DNA of 64,000 nt from Cacajao melanocephalus (GCA_963573385.1 CAUYLG010062962.1:1-64000), one strand, 5' to 3'. Positions 44,901 through 58,911 are shown, counted from the first letter of the stretch. A program made the numbers and translations. Notes: generated by a model not told the origin, from the letters alone.

Positions 44901-45055
44901 TGAGAGGGATGGCCACCTCCATCGTCTCCTAGGTAAATAATCTCCCTGCTATCCAGGACCTGTGGCTGATCCACCCCAAAGCACCTGCTTCATCCTACTA
45001 AATTTCCAGTCTCTGTCAGTTGCCTCGGTGCATACCCAGCCAAGCCCTGAGCCTG
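41967..45055 (+). other. SLC6A13 intron, mostly unique GC-richer sequence
   Basis: The first part of the 15.9-kb intron. A MIR lies at about 42215-42385. Many short overlapping frames at 42.5-44.7 kb have no family resemblance and are best read as chance in GC-rich intron. No exon is supported. Confidence 0.45.
42215..42385 (+). mobile_element. MIR SINE (sense)
   Basis: 'ctctggctctgctactaacactctgtggtcttggacaag' and 'gttgagataataatgcctgcc' followed by 'aatgtgtgtaaagaactta' match MIR. Confidence 0.78.
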
Positions 45056-45784
45056 CCTGTATCGTTCACCAACAAATACTTACTGAGTACGTAGCATATG
45101 CCAGGAATCGTTCCAGGTGGTTGAGATACATCGAGAAACAAAACAGACCAATTCCCTGTCCTCATAGGGCATACATTCTAGGGCAGAGAGACCAACAACA
45201 AACAGTAAATGGGATAAATAAGTAAATTAGACGGCATTCCAGAATTAGTGAGTGCTACAGGAAAAGAACAAGGAAACCTAGGTAAAGGGGATAGGGAATG
45301 TGGGGTGGGTGGTGGCAGTTTTTTAAAGGGTGGCCATTGAGAGCATTTGAGCAAAGCCTTGCCAGGAGTGAGAGAACTGGCCATGTGACTGTTGTGGGGC
45401 AGGGGGGCGGGACGTGCTTTTCTCCAGGCAGAGGAAACAGAGGTTTAAACAAAGCAAGAGCCTGGTTGGCTTGTTTGAGGAGGACTCAAGGCTGGAGCTG
45501 GGCCAGTGAATAGAAAGAGAGGTCAGTGAAGCAAACGGGCTGGGGACAGGGAGGGACAGATCAGCTATGGCAGGTTGGCCACTCTCAGACTTTAGCTTTT
45601 ACTCTAGTGACATTCAGACCTAGGGCAGGCTTTTGAGCAGCAGTAATCTTACATTTTAAAATAATCTCTCTAGCCGCTATGTTGAGAACTCAGTATAGGG
45701 GAGTGAGGGCAGAAGATGATCAGTTATCAGGCAAAAATCTTGGAGTCATCCTTCATTCTCTCCAGCTCTCATAACTGTTGACTC

Positions 45785-45886
45785 TACCCAAACACCCAGG
45801 TCCTGGAAGCTCCCTGGACCCTGGTTGCTGGCAGAGTGAGTAACTCAGCACCCAGAATGCCTGGGACTAGAGTCCCCTCATGCGAT
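45785..45886 (+). repeat. Intronic direct repeat, copy A
   Basis: 'cacccaggtcctgg', 'cctggaccctggttgctggcag' and 'cacccagaatgcctgggact' recur in the same order at 47271-47394. See copy B. Confidence 0.7.
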
Positions 45887-46041
45887 GTGCAGGACCCGAT
45901 CACTTCTCAGCCCCTCCACTGCTACCACCCATCTAAACAAACCAAGAGTTTTCACCCAAGAGACTGGAAGGAAGGAGTTGCCATTCACTGAGGTGTGGAA
46001 GCCACGAGAGGCCACGAGGGTTTTGTTGTGGTTGTTGTTTT

Positions 46042-46164
46042 ATTATTTTTATACAGAGACGGGGTTTCACCGTGTTGGCCAGGCTGTTCTCAAACTCTTG
46101 GCCTCAAGTGATCTGCCCACCTCAGCCTCCCAAAGGCACAGGCATGAGCCACTGTGCCTAGCCC
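46042..46164 (-). mobile_element. Alu fragment (antisense)
   Basis: 'agagacggggtttcaccgtgttggccagg' through 'gagccactgtgcctagcc' is the 5' half of an antisense Alu. Confidence 0.85.
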
Positions 46165-46330
46165 CAGAGGAGCAGGTTTTGAAGGGAAAATAAGGGGTGA
46201 AATTTGGGAATGTTGAGCTGAGGTGTCTATTAGATGTTCAAGTGGAAATGGCAACCGGACGGTAGAATGTGAGTTTGGAGTTTGTGAGCGAGATCTGGCT
46301 GGACGTGTGTATGTGGGCATCCTTAGCATT

Positions 46331-48509
46331 TCGATGGTCTGAGAAAAGAAAGAAAGGGCCTTTAGTGGGTCGGGGAGAAGAGAAACCAGCAGAGGAGACA
46401 GAAAATGAGAAGCTGGTAAAGTAGGATGAAAACCAAGAGAAGGAAGGATTTTGCATAAAATTATATCAGGGAGGAGGGAGAGATTAACCACAGCAAAGGC
46501 TGCAGACAGGTTAAGAAAATGAGGAAAGGAAATTGATTGTGGGTTTTAGCAGCTTGGAAGTCATGGACTTGATAAGAGTGGTTACAGTGGAGGGCTGGGG
46601 GCAATAACTGATTAAAATGGATGTAAGATAATGAGAAAGATGGGGAGAAAAGAATTGGAAACAGTAAATGTGGGTCATTGGAGAGAAGTGTGGGAGTAGG
46701 TAAAATCCACCCCTTCCTTGAGTATTTCCGTCCTGGGCAGGGGGAGGCCCGTGTGAGTCCTGAGTAGTAGTGACACCGTGCCCAGTGGCACGGCAGCCTC
46801 GGGGATGGGGCCCTGAGCTGGAGAGGCGGCTGAAGAAGCTGTGCATTTGAACTACTCCTCCGGCCCGCCACCCTCCGCTGCCAGGAGGGAAAGCAAATTT
46901 GGTTTTCTGTTAGGGCCTGCCCACCTAAAGCTCCAGTCGTGGGACGAGGAGATGCTGGATAATGCAGGAGACGTGACGTGGGAAGAAGGTGGCGGGAGAG
47001 GATCTGGTGATGGGACTCTCCATAGCCAGCAGGGAGTTTAAATCACCTTCCGGCCTGTCTCAGCCCAGACGAGAAAACTGCCAACGTTTTCACTTAGTCT
47101 CTAAGTCCAGGTTGCTGAAATGTCACTAGGGGCAGAAGTCACCTATGCCAAGAATCTTTGATTTCTCTGCTAGTCTCAGGACACCAGCTGGACACCACGT
47201 TTTGTGAGGACAGGCCCTCTCTTCCTCCCCGTCCCCTCCAACTCCTCTTTAAGAGCCTCAGTCTTCCAATACCCAGGTCCTGGGTGCTTCAGAACACGGG
47301 CCTTCAGCTCAGACCTCTCCAACTGCCTGGACCCTGGCTGCTGGCAGACCGGCTTGCTCAACACCCAGAATGCCTGGGACTGGAGTCCCCATGTGAGGCC
47401 ACGGCAGGAGGTACACAGCAGGAACTCTCAGAAGGGCCTGGAGGGGAAGGATGCCTCAGCTCCAGCCTGTAAAGAGGGTGCACGGGGACGCCCATGCAAA
47501 GAAGATTCCCTTGGCAGCAAGGAAAGCCGTTAGCCCTATGCTGCTGATAGATAACAGAGAATCAGGAGAAATAAGAAGCACTTTTCTTTTGTTCATATAA
47601 AAGCAACGGTTCATGTAGCGGTGCGTGGCAATGTGCTACCAAGTGTAGTTAATGACTCAGGCCCGTGCTGGTCAGGCTCATGCCGAGGACAGCACAGAAC
47701 TCTTCATGGATGCTCCCTGCTCTTCTGCTGCTCAAGCGGAAGACCGTCCGTTTATGCCTTAAGAAATTGGCTGGAACTTTACAAGTGACACCACAGAGCA
47801 TCCTTTTGAGAAAGCGAGCTAAGAGAGTGATTCCTTTCTGGGATGGGGATGTGGTCTCTGCCATCTCACGGAGAAAATGCTAGCACATTTTAGAATTTTG
47901 AGGAGACTAGTATAGATGATACAGGGGTGCAGGTAACTGTGAACTCCACTTCCCACCCCAGGACTAACTTCATCTTTGATGGTGGTGCCTGGGGAGGGGG
48001 ACAGGCGGAATGCCCTTCAGGACTTCCCAGTCTGTACCTGGCCCGTCTTGGGCTCCCTCCCACCCCGACCCCTCTCATACTTATAGGGCCAGTAGCTTGT
48101 CCTTGCAGGTATGGACTTTGTCCCTCTTGGCAGGCTATCAAGGTGCTCAGCGAGGCAGAGGAGGTGGGAGAAGCTGACCACGGGTCCAGTGCAGTTAAAC
48201 ATTGGCTTGGTTTACAGAGAAAGAACAGGCAGCATGAACATGGGGAGGGGCTTGGGCTGAGCCCACAGCTGTTTCTTTCTGGACTTGGCGCTCCGCAGTG
48301 ACTGTTCCTGTCAGCTGCTGGGTTCGCTCTTTTCTGTTTTACCTCCTGCTCAGCAAGTCTTGGATGGATTTATGGACTTCTTGGGCCGAATTGTTTGCTA
48401 GCTTTCTTTCTTTGTCCTTGTAATCGAGTGTTCCCTTAGTGCCTGAATTATGGATGTGCAGATTACAACCTTGAGAAGTTGAAGGTGAAGAACTGGAGAA
48501 CTCGGTTCC

Positions 48510-48510
<1 letters not shown>
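46331..48510 (+). other. SLC6A13 intron, unassigned apart from a direct repeat
   Basis: Purine-rich intron (46.35-46.75 kb is strongly A/G-rich) followed by GC-richer sequence. Minus-strand frames of up to 136 codons at 46461-46871 arise from the purine bias. No exon supported. Confidence 0.45.
47271..47394 (+). repeat. Intronic direct repeat, copy B
   Basis: This shares the segments of copy A but carries about 38 extra bases between 'cccaggtcctgg' and 'cctggaccctgg'. The two copies are about 1.5 kb apart in the same orientation. Confidence 0.7.
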
Positions 48511-49241
<731 letters not shown>

Positions 49242-49325
49242 TGTCTTCATATATTCTAACACGCAACTCCTTTATCAGAAATGTATTTCACAAATACTTT
49301 TTTTTCATTCTGTGTCTTGTAATTT

Positions 49326-49626
49326 TTCTTTTCTTTTTTTGAGATGGGGTCTCACTCTGTTGCCCAGGCTGAAGTGTTCTGGTGCAATCATGGCTCACTG
49401 CATCCTTGACCTTCTGAGCTCAGGTGATCTTCCTACCATAGCCTCCCAAGAAGTAGCTGGGACTACAGGCACGTGCCACCATGCCCAGCTAATTAAATTT
49501 TTTTTTTTTTAAGAGATGAGTTCTCACTATGTTGCCTAGGCTGATCTCAAACTGCTGGGCTCAGGTGATCCTTCAGTCTTGGCCTCCCAAAGTGCTGGGG
49601 TTTCAGGCATGAGTCACTGTACCTGG
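49326..49626 (-). mobile_element. Alu SINE (antisense), old
   Basis: From 'tttttttgagatggggtctcactctg' to 'gagtcactgtacctgg'. AluJ-like divergence, with an A-rich spacer visible as T-run at 49498-49511. Confidence 0.9.
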
Positions 49627-51773
49627 ATGGTTTTTCCTTTCCTTAAGTGTCTTTTGAAGGGAAGGCATTTAAAATTTTGATGACGTCTGGTTTATCAATT
49701 AGTTCTTTTACAAACCATACTTTTGATGTCACATAAAGAGATGTTTGTTAACCCAAGGCCTCATAGTTTCTTCTAGAAGTTTTATAGTTTTAGGCTTCAC
49801 ATTTAGGCCTATGTTTCATTTTGGGTTAATTTTGTCTACACTGAAGGTATGGATTGAAGTTCATTTCTAGGGGGTTGTATAGGTACTCACTTATTCCAGC
49901 ACCATTTGTTGAAAAGACTATCCGATTTCCAATAAATTGCCTTTATACCTCTATCAAAAATTCATCATTTTTGATGAATCCTATTCTGTTCCAGTGATCT
50001 GTGTATTTTGACATCAGTACCACACTGTCTTCATTACTGTGCTTTAGGATAATATAAATACCAAGTGGAATTAAGCCTAAAACTTAGTTCTTCTTTTTCA
50101 AAGTTTTGTGTTTTTTTGTTTGTTTGTTTGTTTGTTTGTTTGCTATTTTGGGTCCTTAGCATTTTCAGATGAATTTTTGAAAGAATTTGTGAATTTCTAC
50201 AAAAAAAACCTGTTGTGTTTTTGATTAGGATTGTAGTAAATCTGTAGATCAATTTGGAAAGGATTGACATTTTAGATATTGAGTCTTCTGATCCTGAATA
50301 TGGATTTCTTTTGCTCTTCATTAATTTCTCTCAGCAATGTTTCGTAGTTGTGACTGTACATTTACCTTTCACAACTTTTGTCAGATTTATTCCTAAGTAT
50401 TTCATATTTTTGAGGCTATTGTAAATGGCATTATTTACTACATTTTAATTTATGGTCATTTATTCTTAATACTTATACAATTGATTTTTGTATGCCCATC
50501 CTGTATCCTGCAAACTTGCTAAACTCACTGATTGGTTCTAGTAGTTTTTTTTGTGCATTCCAAAGGATTTTCTATGTAGAATAGCATGTCTTGGGAGAAT
50601 AAAGCAGTGTTATTTTTTCCTTTTAAATCGGAATAACCTTTAATTTCTTATCTTGCCTTATTGCTTTGGCTAGAATCTCCAGTACAATGTTGAATAGAAG
50701 TGGTAAGAATAGACACTTGTTTATTTTCTATCCTTTTAGTTTTAACCTGCTCATGTCTTTTTAGCAGTCTCTCACTATTAAATATGATGTTAGCTGTAGG
50801 ATTTTTTTGTAGATGCCCTCTATCAAGTTGAGGAAGTTCTCTCCTCCTCATTGCTGGGAGTTTTTAATTAGGAATGACTGTTGGATTTAGTCAAAAACTT
50901 TACCTATAAAATGATCATATAGTTTTTCTTTTGTAACTTGTTAACAGGATGAATCACCTTGTTTATTTATTTATTCATTTATTTTAAGAGCCAGACACTA
51001 CAGCACTGTGTTGATTTTTAAAAATGTTAGACCCACTTTGTATCCCTGGGATAAAGCTTACTACATAATATATTGTCCTATTAACATATTGTTAGATTTG
51101 ATTTCCTAAAATAGTTTAGAATTTTGGCCTCTATGTTCATAAAATATATTGATTTTTAACTTTCTTTTCTTATAATGTATTTGTCTGCTTTTATTATCAG
51201 GGTAATGCTGACTTTATAAAACTGGTTGGGTAAGCATTCCGTCTTTTCAATTTTTTGGAAGAATTTGTGTAGAATTGGTGTTATTTTTTCCTTAAATATT
51301 TGGAGGATTCACCAGTGAAGTCATTTGAGCCTGGCATTTTTTTTGTGGGATGGTTTTAAACCCCAAACTAATTTTCCTTAATAGTTATAGGGCTATTCAG
51401 ATTATCTATTTCTTTGTAGTGGGCTTTGTTAGTGTTTTTTGACACATTTTTTTCATTTTACCTAAATCATTGCACTTACTGGCATAAAGTTCTTCATATA
51501 TTTTCTTATTATTTTAACTTCTATAGAATCTTTATTGATGATACATCTCAGTTGTCATGCTGATAATTTGTATCTTCTAAAATTTTATCAATTTTATTAT
51601 CTCAAAGAACCAGCTTTTGGTTCATTGATTTTCTCTAATGTTTTCCTGTTTTCTATTTTATTGATTTCCACTCTGATTTTTATTTCCTTTGACTTACTTT
51701 GGCTTTTATTTGCTCTTATCCTTCTCATTTCTTTCTTTCTTTTTTTTTAACCATACCCTCATTTCAGCAATAA

Positions 51774-52094
<321 letters not shown>

Positions 52095-52925
52095 TAATTT
52101 CTCATTTTTTAAGGTGGAAACTGAGGTAATTGAATTGAAACTTTTATAATTTAGTAAATCTCCTAAGTACTGCTTTAGCAGCATCCCACAAATTTTGATA
52201 CTGGGTTTCATTACACTCCATTCAAGATACTTTCTAATTTCTCTTTTGATTACTTCAATAGACCCATAGGCTATTTAGAAACGTGTTACCTAATTTCCAA
52301 ACATGTGGAAATTTTCCTAATGTTTTTCTCTAATAGATTCCTATTAGTCAGAGAATCGATTTTTTGTGACTTGGATCCTTTTAAACTTATTGAGATTTGT
52401 TCTGTGGTCTAGGATATGGACCTATCTTGGTAGAATATTTCATGTTCACTTGAAACTAATGTATATTCTGCTGTTGGACTGTTGGATAGAATATTCAATA
52501 AATATTAACTAAGTTGTATTGGTTGATAGGATTTTCAAATCTTTCATATCTTTACTGATTTTCTGTATATTTATTCTATAAATTATTGAGAGGGCTATTA
52601 AAATCTTGAACATTTATCAGGAATTAATTTATATATTTTTCTTTGTAGTTCTGCCAGTGTTTGCTTCATGTATTTTGAAGCTCTGTTGTTAGATAAATAT
52701 GCGTTTCAAATACTGATTGATTAAGTGACCCTTTAATCATTATGAAATTACCTTCTTTACCCTCGGTAATATTCTTTGCTCTGAAATTTACTTTGTGTGA
52801 CATTAAGATAAACTCTCCAGATTTATTTTGAGTAGTATTGGCATCTTATTTCTATCCTTTTAGTTTTAACCTGTTCATGTCTTTTTTATTTGAAGTGCAT
52901 TTTTTTAAGACAGCATATAGTTGAG

Positions 52926-54115
52926 TCTTGTCTATGCTTTTTTTTTTTTTTTTTCCACACCAGAAACTACTTTTTATACATTTTGTACAAGGACAACTCG
53001 GGAAACAAGCCTATTTCCTCCAGCCAGTTTCAATGAATGCTGGCACTACACCACATGCTACGCCAGCTCAGCGTGAGAATTCTCCAATAAATCATTTCTG
53101 ATACTAAAACTGCTTCCTTTTATATCCAAAGGTCCACCCCAAGCTGAGGGAAGAGAAGACTGGGCCCTGCGTTTCCTGCAGGAAATCCCCAAGTCAATGC
53201 GGGATCTTGACAGTGAGGGATCTTTACAAGCCAATGGGGGCAGAGAGAGCAAGTTCTAGCCTCAAAGAAAGGATTCCCGGACAGTAAACATGCTGCTCCA
53301 TCTTTCTTCTGAGGCTTGCCCACCCTTACAAAGCAGCTGCATCCTTAACCACAGGTATTTTTCAGTGTGCAGTGGCTCACACTGTTTCTTGCGGCAGAGG
53401 GCGCTGGGCTCCTGGAGCCTCTACCACCGGCGGTAGTGGGCCAGGGCACGGTTGGCCTCGGCCATCTTGTGCATGTCATGCTTCCTCTTGATCACGGGGC
53501 CCTGGTTATGAAAAGCCTCCAGCAGTTCGTGTGACAGCGTCTGCGGCATCAGCGTCCGCCGATGCTTGTTCTCCCGGCACTCAGGGATCATCCACCTCAT
53601 GGCCGGGAAGCGGCGCCGTCGGTCGCGTAGGGGTGTGGGGACCTGGCAGGCTCCTCCGAGGCCGGGGACCCGCGCCATCATAGGTTCACAGCTTTGCAGC
53701 GCTTGGTGGAAGATGGGGCAGGGTTCCGTTCAATGGCTGCCTGTTCCTCGGCAGAAGCGGCTTGGTACTTCTCAAACTGCTTCATGAAGGATCTGGCCAG
53801 TGTTTTGTTCCCTCCTTTCATCATCATGTTGGTGAATTTACCGACTCAGAACTTGTTTTCGCTGCTGGACCAGCTTTGACGAGCTGAGTCTTCCTGAGCT
53901 CTCGATCATACTCCTCCTCAGTCAGCTTCTCCACAGGCTTGCGACAATGTTCCTTGTCAAACAGGGGATCCTTGAATTCAGCACGACAGCGGCTCCACCT
54001 CGCCTGAGTTAGCCCTGGATGCTGCACGACAGCCCGCCGCACGACAAGCGCCAGGCACGACCGACCTCGGGAAACCTTCGCTGCGGGGGCCGCCATCTTG
54101 GCTCTCTTGTCTGTG
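52926..54115. repeat. Target-site duplication bounding the MRPS7 retrocopy
   Basis: tcttgtctatg at 52926-52936 and tcttgtctgtg at 54105-54115 (one mismatch) flank the retrocopy within the L1. Confidence 0.8.
52937..54104 (-). pseudogene. MRPS7 processed pseudogene (mitoribosomal protein uS7m)
   Basis: This is an intronless copy of the MRPS7 mRNA on the minus strand: poly-A complement at 52938-52954, 3' UTR 52955-53420, coding remnant from the ATG at 54094-54096 to the stop near 53421. The parent is the small-subunit mitochondrial ribosomal protein uS7m. Identifiable segments are [44 protein letters not shown] and the C-terminus [20 protein letters not shown], then [17 protein letters not shown]. 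The frame breaks after KTSS near 53835, about ten residues are deleted after LARS, and the middle (about 53640-53700) is deleted and shifted, so the copy is dead. It lies antisense to SLC6A13. Confidence 0.94.
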
Positions 54116-55229
54116 TTTTAAAAGCCAGTCTAATAATCCCTGCGTTTTATTTGGGATATTTAGATCATCTGAATTTAATACAGTTATCCATGTAATTAGG
54201 TTTAACTCTATCATCTTATTATTTTTTTTTTCTATTTGTCTTCGCAGTTGTTTCCCCCCTTTCCTTTCCTCCTGCTTTCTTTTGGAATAACTGAATATTT
54301 TTTATTATTCCATTGCTAGTTTTCTTCTTTTTTGTTGGCTTATTAGCTGTAACTTTGTTGTGTTATTTTAGTGATTGTTTTAAACTTTGTCGTATACATC
54401 TTTAACTTATCACAATTTATCTTCAAGTGATAGTGTACCACTTTATATATAAGAACCTTAAAATATTACAATTTCATTTTTCTCCTCCTGAGCTTTGTGC
54501 TCTCATTATACATTTTTATATGTTATAAAATCCATATTACATTGTTTTCATTTTTGATTAACCAGTCAATTATCTTTTTAAAATATTTGAATAATAAGAA
54601 AAATATTCTATATGTTTACCTATGTAATTGCTGTTTCTAAAGTTGTTTATTACTTTGTGTAGATTCCTATTTCTATCTGGTGACATCATTTTGCTTTCCC
54701 TGGAGGACTTTCTTCAACATTTCTTATAGTTCAGTTCTGCTTATTATGGATCCTTTCAGGTTTCACATGTCTTAAGAAGCAGTTATTTCATTTTTGAACC
54801 GTATTATTGTTGACAGAATATTTTGAACAGAATTCCAGGTTGACGGCTTTTTCCTCCCCCCGCCCTTTAGGACTTTAACAAATGTGCTTCCTTATCACTG
54901 TCTTCTCTTTTGCATTGTTTTAAATAAGAAATTTGATGTTATTCTCATCTTTGTTTGTACATGTGTCCTTTTTCTCTCGTGACTTTTAAGGTTTTCCCTT
55001 AAAACCTCCACATTCTGGTTTAAGTAATGTGATTATGATGTGCGTTGGACTTTTTATTTTTATTTTTTTTTTGATTTGGTGTTGTTGAACTTTTGGCTCT
55101 TGTAGGTTTCTAGTTTTCGTAAAATTTGTAAAAATTTTAGCCATTATTTCTTCAAGCTTTTTCTCACCCTTTTATTTCTTTTACAGACTCCAGTTACATT
55201 AAGCTGCTTGAAGCTGTCTCACCACTTAG

Positions 55230-55589
<360 letters not shown>

Positions 55590-55961
55590 TAGTTTCTACT
55601 ATAGTTAAAGTTCACTAATCTTTTCTTTTGCTCTGCCTGCTAACATTAATTCCAGCCAATGTATTTTTTTTAAATCTCATACATTGTAGTGCTCATGTCC
55701 AGAAGTTTTATTTGGGTCTTTCTCAATATCTTTTATGTCCCTAACTTTTGGGACACATGCAATACAGTTATAATAATTTTTAAATGTCTTCATCTGCTAA
55801 TTCTAACATCTGTGTAAATTATGGTAAAGTTCAATTGATTGATTAATCTCCTTGTTATGAGTAACATTTTCCTGATTCTTTGGTCTCCTGGTAATTTTTG
55901 ATTGAATACCAGACCTGGTAATATTTTTGCTTTATGGATTGCTGGATAATTTCATATTTCT

Positions 55962-56247
<286 letters not shown>

Positions 56248-56739
56248 AATTTCATATTTCTATATTCTTGAGCTCTGTTCTGGGACCAGTGAAGTTACTT
56301 GATCTTTTTATGTCTTGCTTTTAAGATTTGTTAGGTAGGACCAGAAGTGTGCTCAGTCTAGGGCTAATTATTCCCCATTACTGAGGAAATACCCTTCTGC
56401 ATACTCTGCCTAATGCCTGGTGAATCTTGAGATTATTGTCTAGCAGTATGTGAGCACCATTACTTTCAATCATTTTGAATGGTTCTTTCCCTCACCTCAG
56501 CGTTCTCACACATAGGCAGTGACTGGTACTCAGCTGAAGCTTGAGGGGGACCTTCTGCAGATAAGCAGATTTTCCTCTCTGCTCAGTTCTCTCTTCTCTG
56601 GTAATCTATATCCTATGAGCTCGCCTGTCCGCTTTGCCAGCAGATGAGAGGTCCATGGTAGCGAAAATACCAGAATATCTGGCATCAGTAGTCTTGTCTC
56701 TGCCAATGCTTATAAAAACAGAGGGACACAGATTACTAG

Positions 56740-57425
56740 CTTAGTTCATTTTGTGTTGCTACAACAAAACACCTGAGATGGGTAATTTATAAGAACCCGA
56801 GATTTATTTCTTATAGTTTTGGAGGTTGGGAAGTCCAGGGCAAGGAGTCCATCTCTGGTAAAAACCTTTTTTGTGTGTCATCCACATGGCAGAAGGCAGA
56901 AAGGCAAGAGAGTATGCATGCAAAAGACAGAGAGCCAAATACACTTTTTTTTTTTTTTTTGAGACAGGGTCTTGCTCTGTCACCCAGGCTGGAGGGAGGG
57001 CAGTGGCACAATCACAGCTCACTGTGGCCTCGAGCTACCAGGCTTAATCAGTCCTCCCACCTCAGCCTCCTGAGTAGCTGGGATTACAGGCATGCATGGC
57101 ATGGCCAGCGAATTTTTTTGTTTTTTCTTTAGAGACAGAGTTTTGCCATGTTGCCCCGGCTGGTCTGGAACTCCTGGGCTCAAGCGATCCTCCCACCTCA
57201 GCCTACTGAAGTGCTGGGATTACAGGTGTGAGCTAGCGTGCCTGGCCCAAACTCACTTTAATAACAAACACATTCTCACAGTAATAACGTTAATCCATTC
57301 AGGAGGGCAGAGCCCGTGACTTGCTCACATCTGATTAGGCTCCACATCGCAACACTGTTGCATTGGGAATTAAGTTCCCAACACACGGACTTTAGGGGAT
57401 GCATTCAGATGGTAACGATGACTGA
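56740..57425. mobile_element. Old interspersed repeat split by an Alu, family not assigned
   Basis: 'gttcattttgtgttgctacaacaaaacacctgagatggg' at the left and 'tccattcaggagggcagagcccgtgac...attaagttcccaacac' after the Alu belong to one common primate repeat that I recognise by pattern but cannot name securely. Confidence 0.5.
56948..57247 (-). mobile_element. Alu SINE (antisense)
   Basis: Poly-T then GAGACAGGGTCTTGC, ending agcgtgcctggcc. Flanks caaatacacttt and caaactcacttt are the diverged target duplication. AluJ-like. Confidence 0.92.
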
Positions 57426-57838
57426 AATCTGATTTCAGCCTGCTGAAAGACTACCTGACATTAACAGCAATGAGTTCTTTGAAAAGAATTCTAGACCGTG
57501 GGCTGTGCCAGTGCTCCTAGGCATCCATTATTTAATAACCTCCTTCTTATTGCCACAGTTATGTGTTAGGCAGTGATTATTCAGTGGGGAGAAAACTTTA
57601 ATAGGTACAGACTGGAACTCTGCAGTGAAGAAAGACAAGAGACTGTGCATTCCTTAGGTAACGCGGTGACTCGATCTCTGTCACGGTTCCAGACATCTCG
57701 ACAGCTGTCTCCTGCAGCTGTGCGTGTTCTCTGCCTCCGAGGTTCCGACTGGCAGTGTGGGTTGGTAGTGGGAGGAGGTGAATGCGGATGATGAGGAGGA
57801 TAGTCTCAGGAAATGAACAGCCTGTTTTCTAACCACAG

Positions 57839-57973
57839 GTGCCTTCTTCATCCCCTACCTCATCTTCCTCTTTACCTGTGGCATTCCTGTCTTCCTTCTG
57901 GAGACAGCACTAGGGCAGTACACTAGCCAGGGAGGCATCACAGCCTGGAGGAAGATCTGCCCCATCTTTGAGG
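57839..57973 (+). CDS. SLC6A13: SLC6A13 second coding exon (TM2 region)
   Basis: This exon of 135 nt, the size typical of this SLC6 exon, enters and leaves in phase 1. It completes the Gly of NGGG and encodes [20 protein letters not shown] followed by [19 protein letters not shown] and CPIFE. This is TM2 and the conserved [12 protein letters not shown] intracellular loop involved in gating and oligomer contacts in the family. The acceptor is aaccacag and the donor GAGG/gtgagt. Ile occurs at two positions (LIFLF, GGITAW) where I remember Val in human GAT2. Confidence 0.96.
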
Positions 57974-58336
57974 GTGAGTAGCTCTGTGCCTGATTCCAAG
58001 GCATCTTCATTAGTGGTTATAAACCTTTCCGGAATGACTGGAGTGATGAGCAGCAGTTCTGAGGTTAAGATAAGATCACAAGTTTCTGTGGTAAGCCCTT
58101 GGTTTGTGTGGGCTGCATACTGAGCAAGTCAGCTGGTCCATCAGAGAACGGGGAGAAACAGCAGTAAACATGGGGCAAAGGATTTAGGTTAGTTAAGTAG
58201 AGTGCAAAGCTACTTTAGCTATATGTTTTCAATACATAACAATGTCTTTGTATTTTAAGACACATTTAAATCCATTATAAAGCATTTTAAAAGATAACTT
58301 TAAATGAGAAAAAATTATTTCATTAATAGTTCTATC
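57974..58336 (+). other. SLC6A13 intron, unassigned
   Basis: Intron between the second and third coding exons, before an Alu. Nothing recognised. Confidence 0.4.
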
Positions 58337-58648
58337 GTGGCCGGGTGCGGTGGCTCATGCCTGTAATCCCAGCACTTTGGGAAGTTGAAGCGGGTGGATC
58401 ACCTGAGGTCAGGAGTTCGAGACCAGCCTGGCCATCATGGTGAAACCCCCGTCTCTACTAAAAATACAAAAAATTAGCCGGGTGTGGTGGTGGGTGCCTG
58501 TAATCCCAGCTACTCAGGAGGCTGATGCAGGAGAATTGCTTAAACCTGGGAGGCAGAGTTGCAGTGAGCTGAGATCACGCCACTGCACTCCAGCCTGGGC
58601 GACAAGGGGGAAACGCCATCTCAAAAAAAATAAATAAATAAAATAAAT
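58337..58648 (+). mobile_element. Alu SINE, full length (sense)
   Basis: ggccgggtgcggtggctc to a (TAAA)n tail. Short duplication gttctatc at 58329-58336 and 58649-58656. A sense Alu in an intron of 938 bp. Confidence 0.94.
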
Positions 58649-58724
58649 GTTCTATCTTGACACTAGGATTTAAAATGTACAGTATTTCATTGCATGATTT
58701 CTCCGTATGTAGGATTTTCTTTAT

Positions 58725-58785
58725 GTTTTTATTTATTTTGAAATAATTACAGATTCATAGGAAGTTACAAAAATAGTTGTTTTCC
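58725..58785 (-). mobile_element. L1 3' fragment (antisense)
   Basis: 'attttgaaataattacagattcataggaagttacaaaaatag' is a well-known antisense L1M 3' motif. Confidence 0.6.
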
Positions 58786-58798
58786 TCGATGGTAGATT

Positions 58799-58885
58799 GA
58801 ACTGCCGGCCTCAGACAACCCTCCCACCTCAGCGTCCCGCTATAGCTGAGATTATAGGCATGCACCACCACTGTCCCCTGTCCCT
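58799..58885 (-). mobile_element. Alu fragment (antisense) abutting an exon
   Basis: 'tgccggcctcagacaaccctcccacctcagcgtcccgc' and 'gagattataggcatgcaccacca' are remnants of an antisense Alu. It ends about 27 bp before the SLC6A13 exon at 58912, so it lies in or next to the branch-point region. Confidence 0.65.
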
Positions 58886-58911
58886 AGCCCAATTCTGCAG
58901 TTTCCCCGCAG

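Larger units (their letters stand above)
45060..46330 (-). mobile_element. L2-like LINE remnant (antisense), interrupted
   Basis: 'caacaaatacttactgagtacgtagcatatgccagg' and 'aaaacagaccaattccctgtcctcatagggcatacattctagg' match the antisense L2 3' end. Further pieces ('ttttgagcagcagtaatctt', 'aggtgtctattagatgttcaagtgg') follow in order to about 46330. An Alu fragment interrupts it at 46042. Confidence 0.5.

Noticed and set aside
46461..46871. 136-codon minus-strand Pro/Ser/His-rich frame
   Set aside because: It comes from a purine-rich intron stretch. Low-complexity composition and no family resemblance.
53566..53879. Plus-strand frames over the MRPS7 copy
   Set aside because: Shadows of the minus-strand pseudogene.
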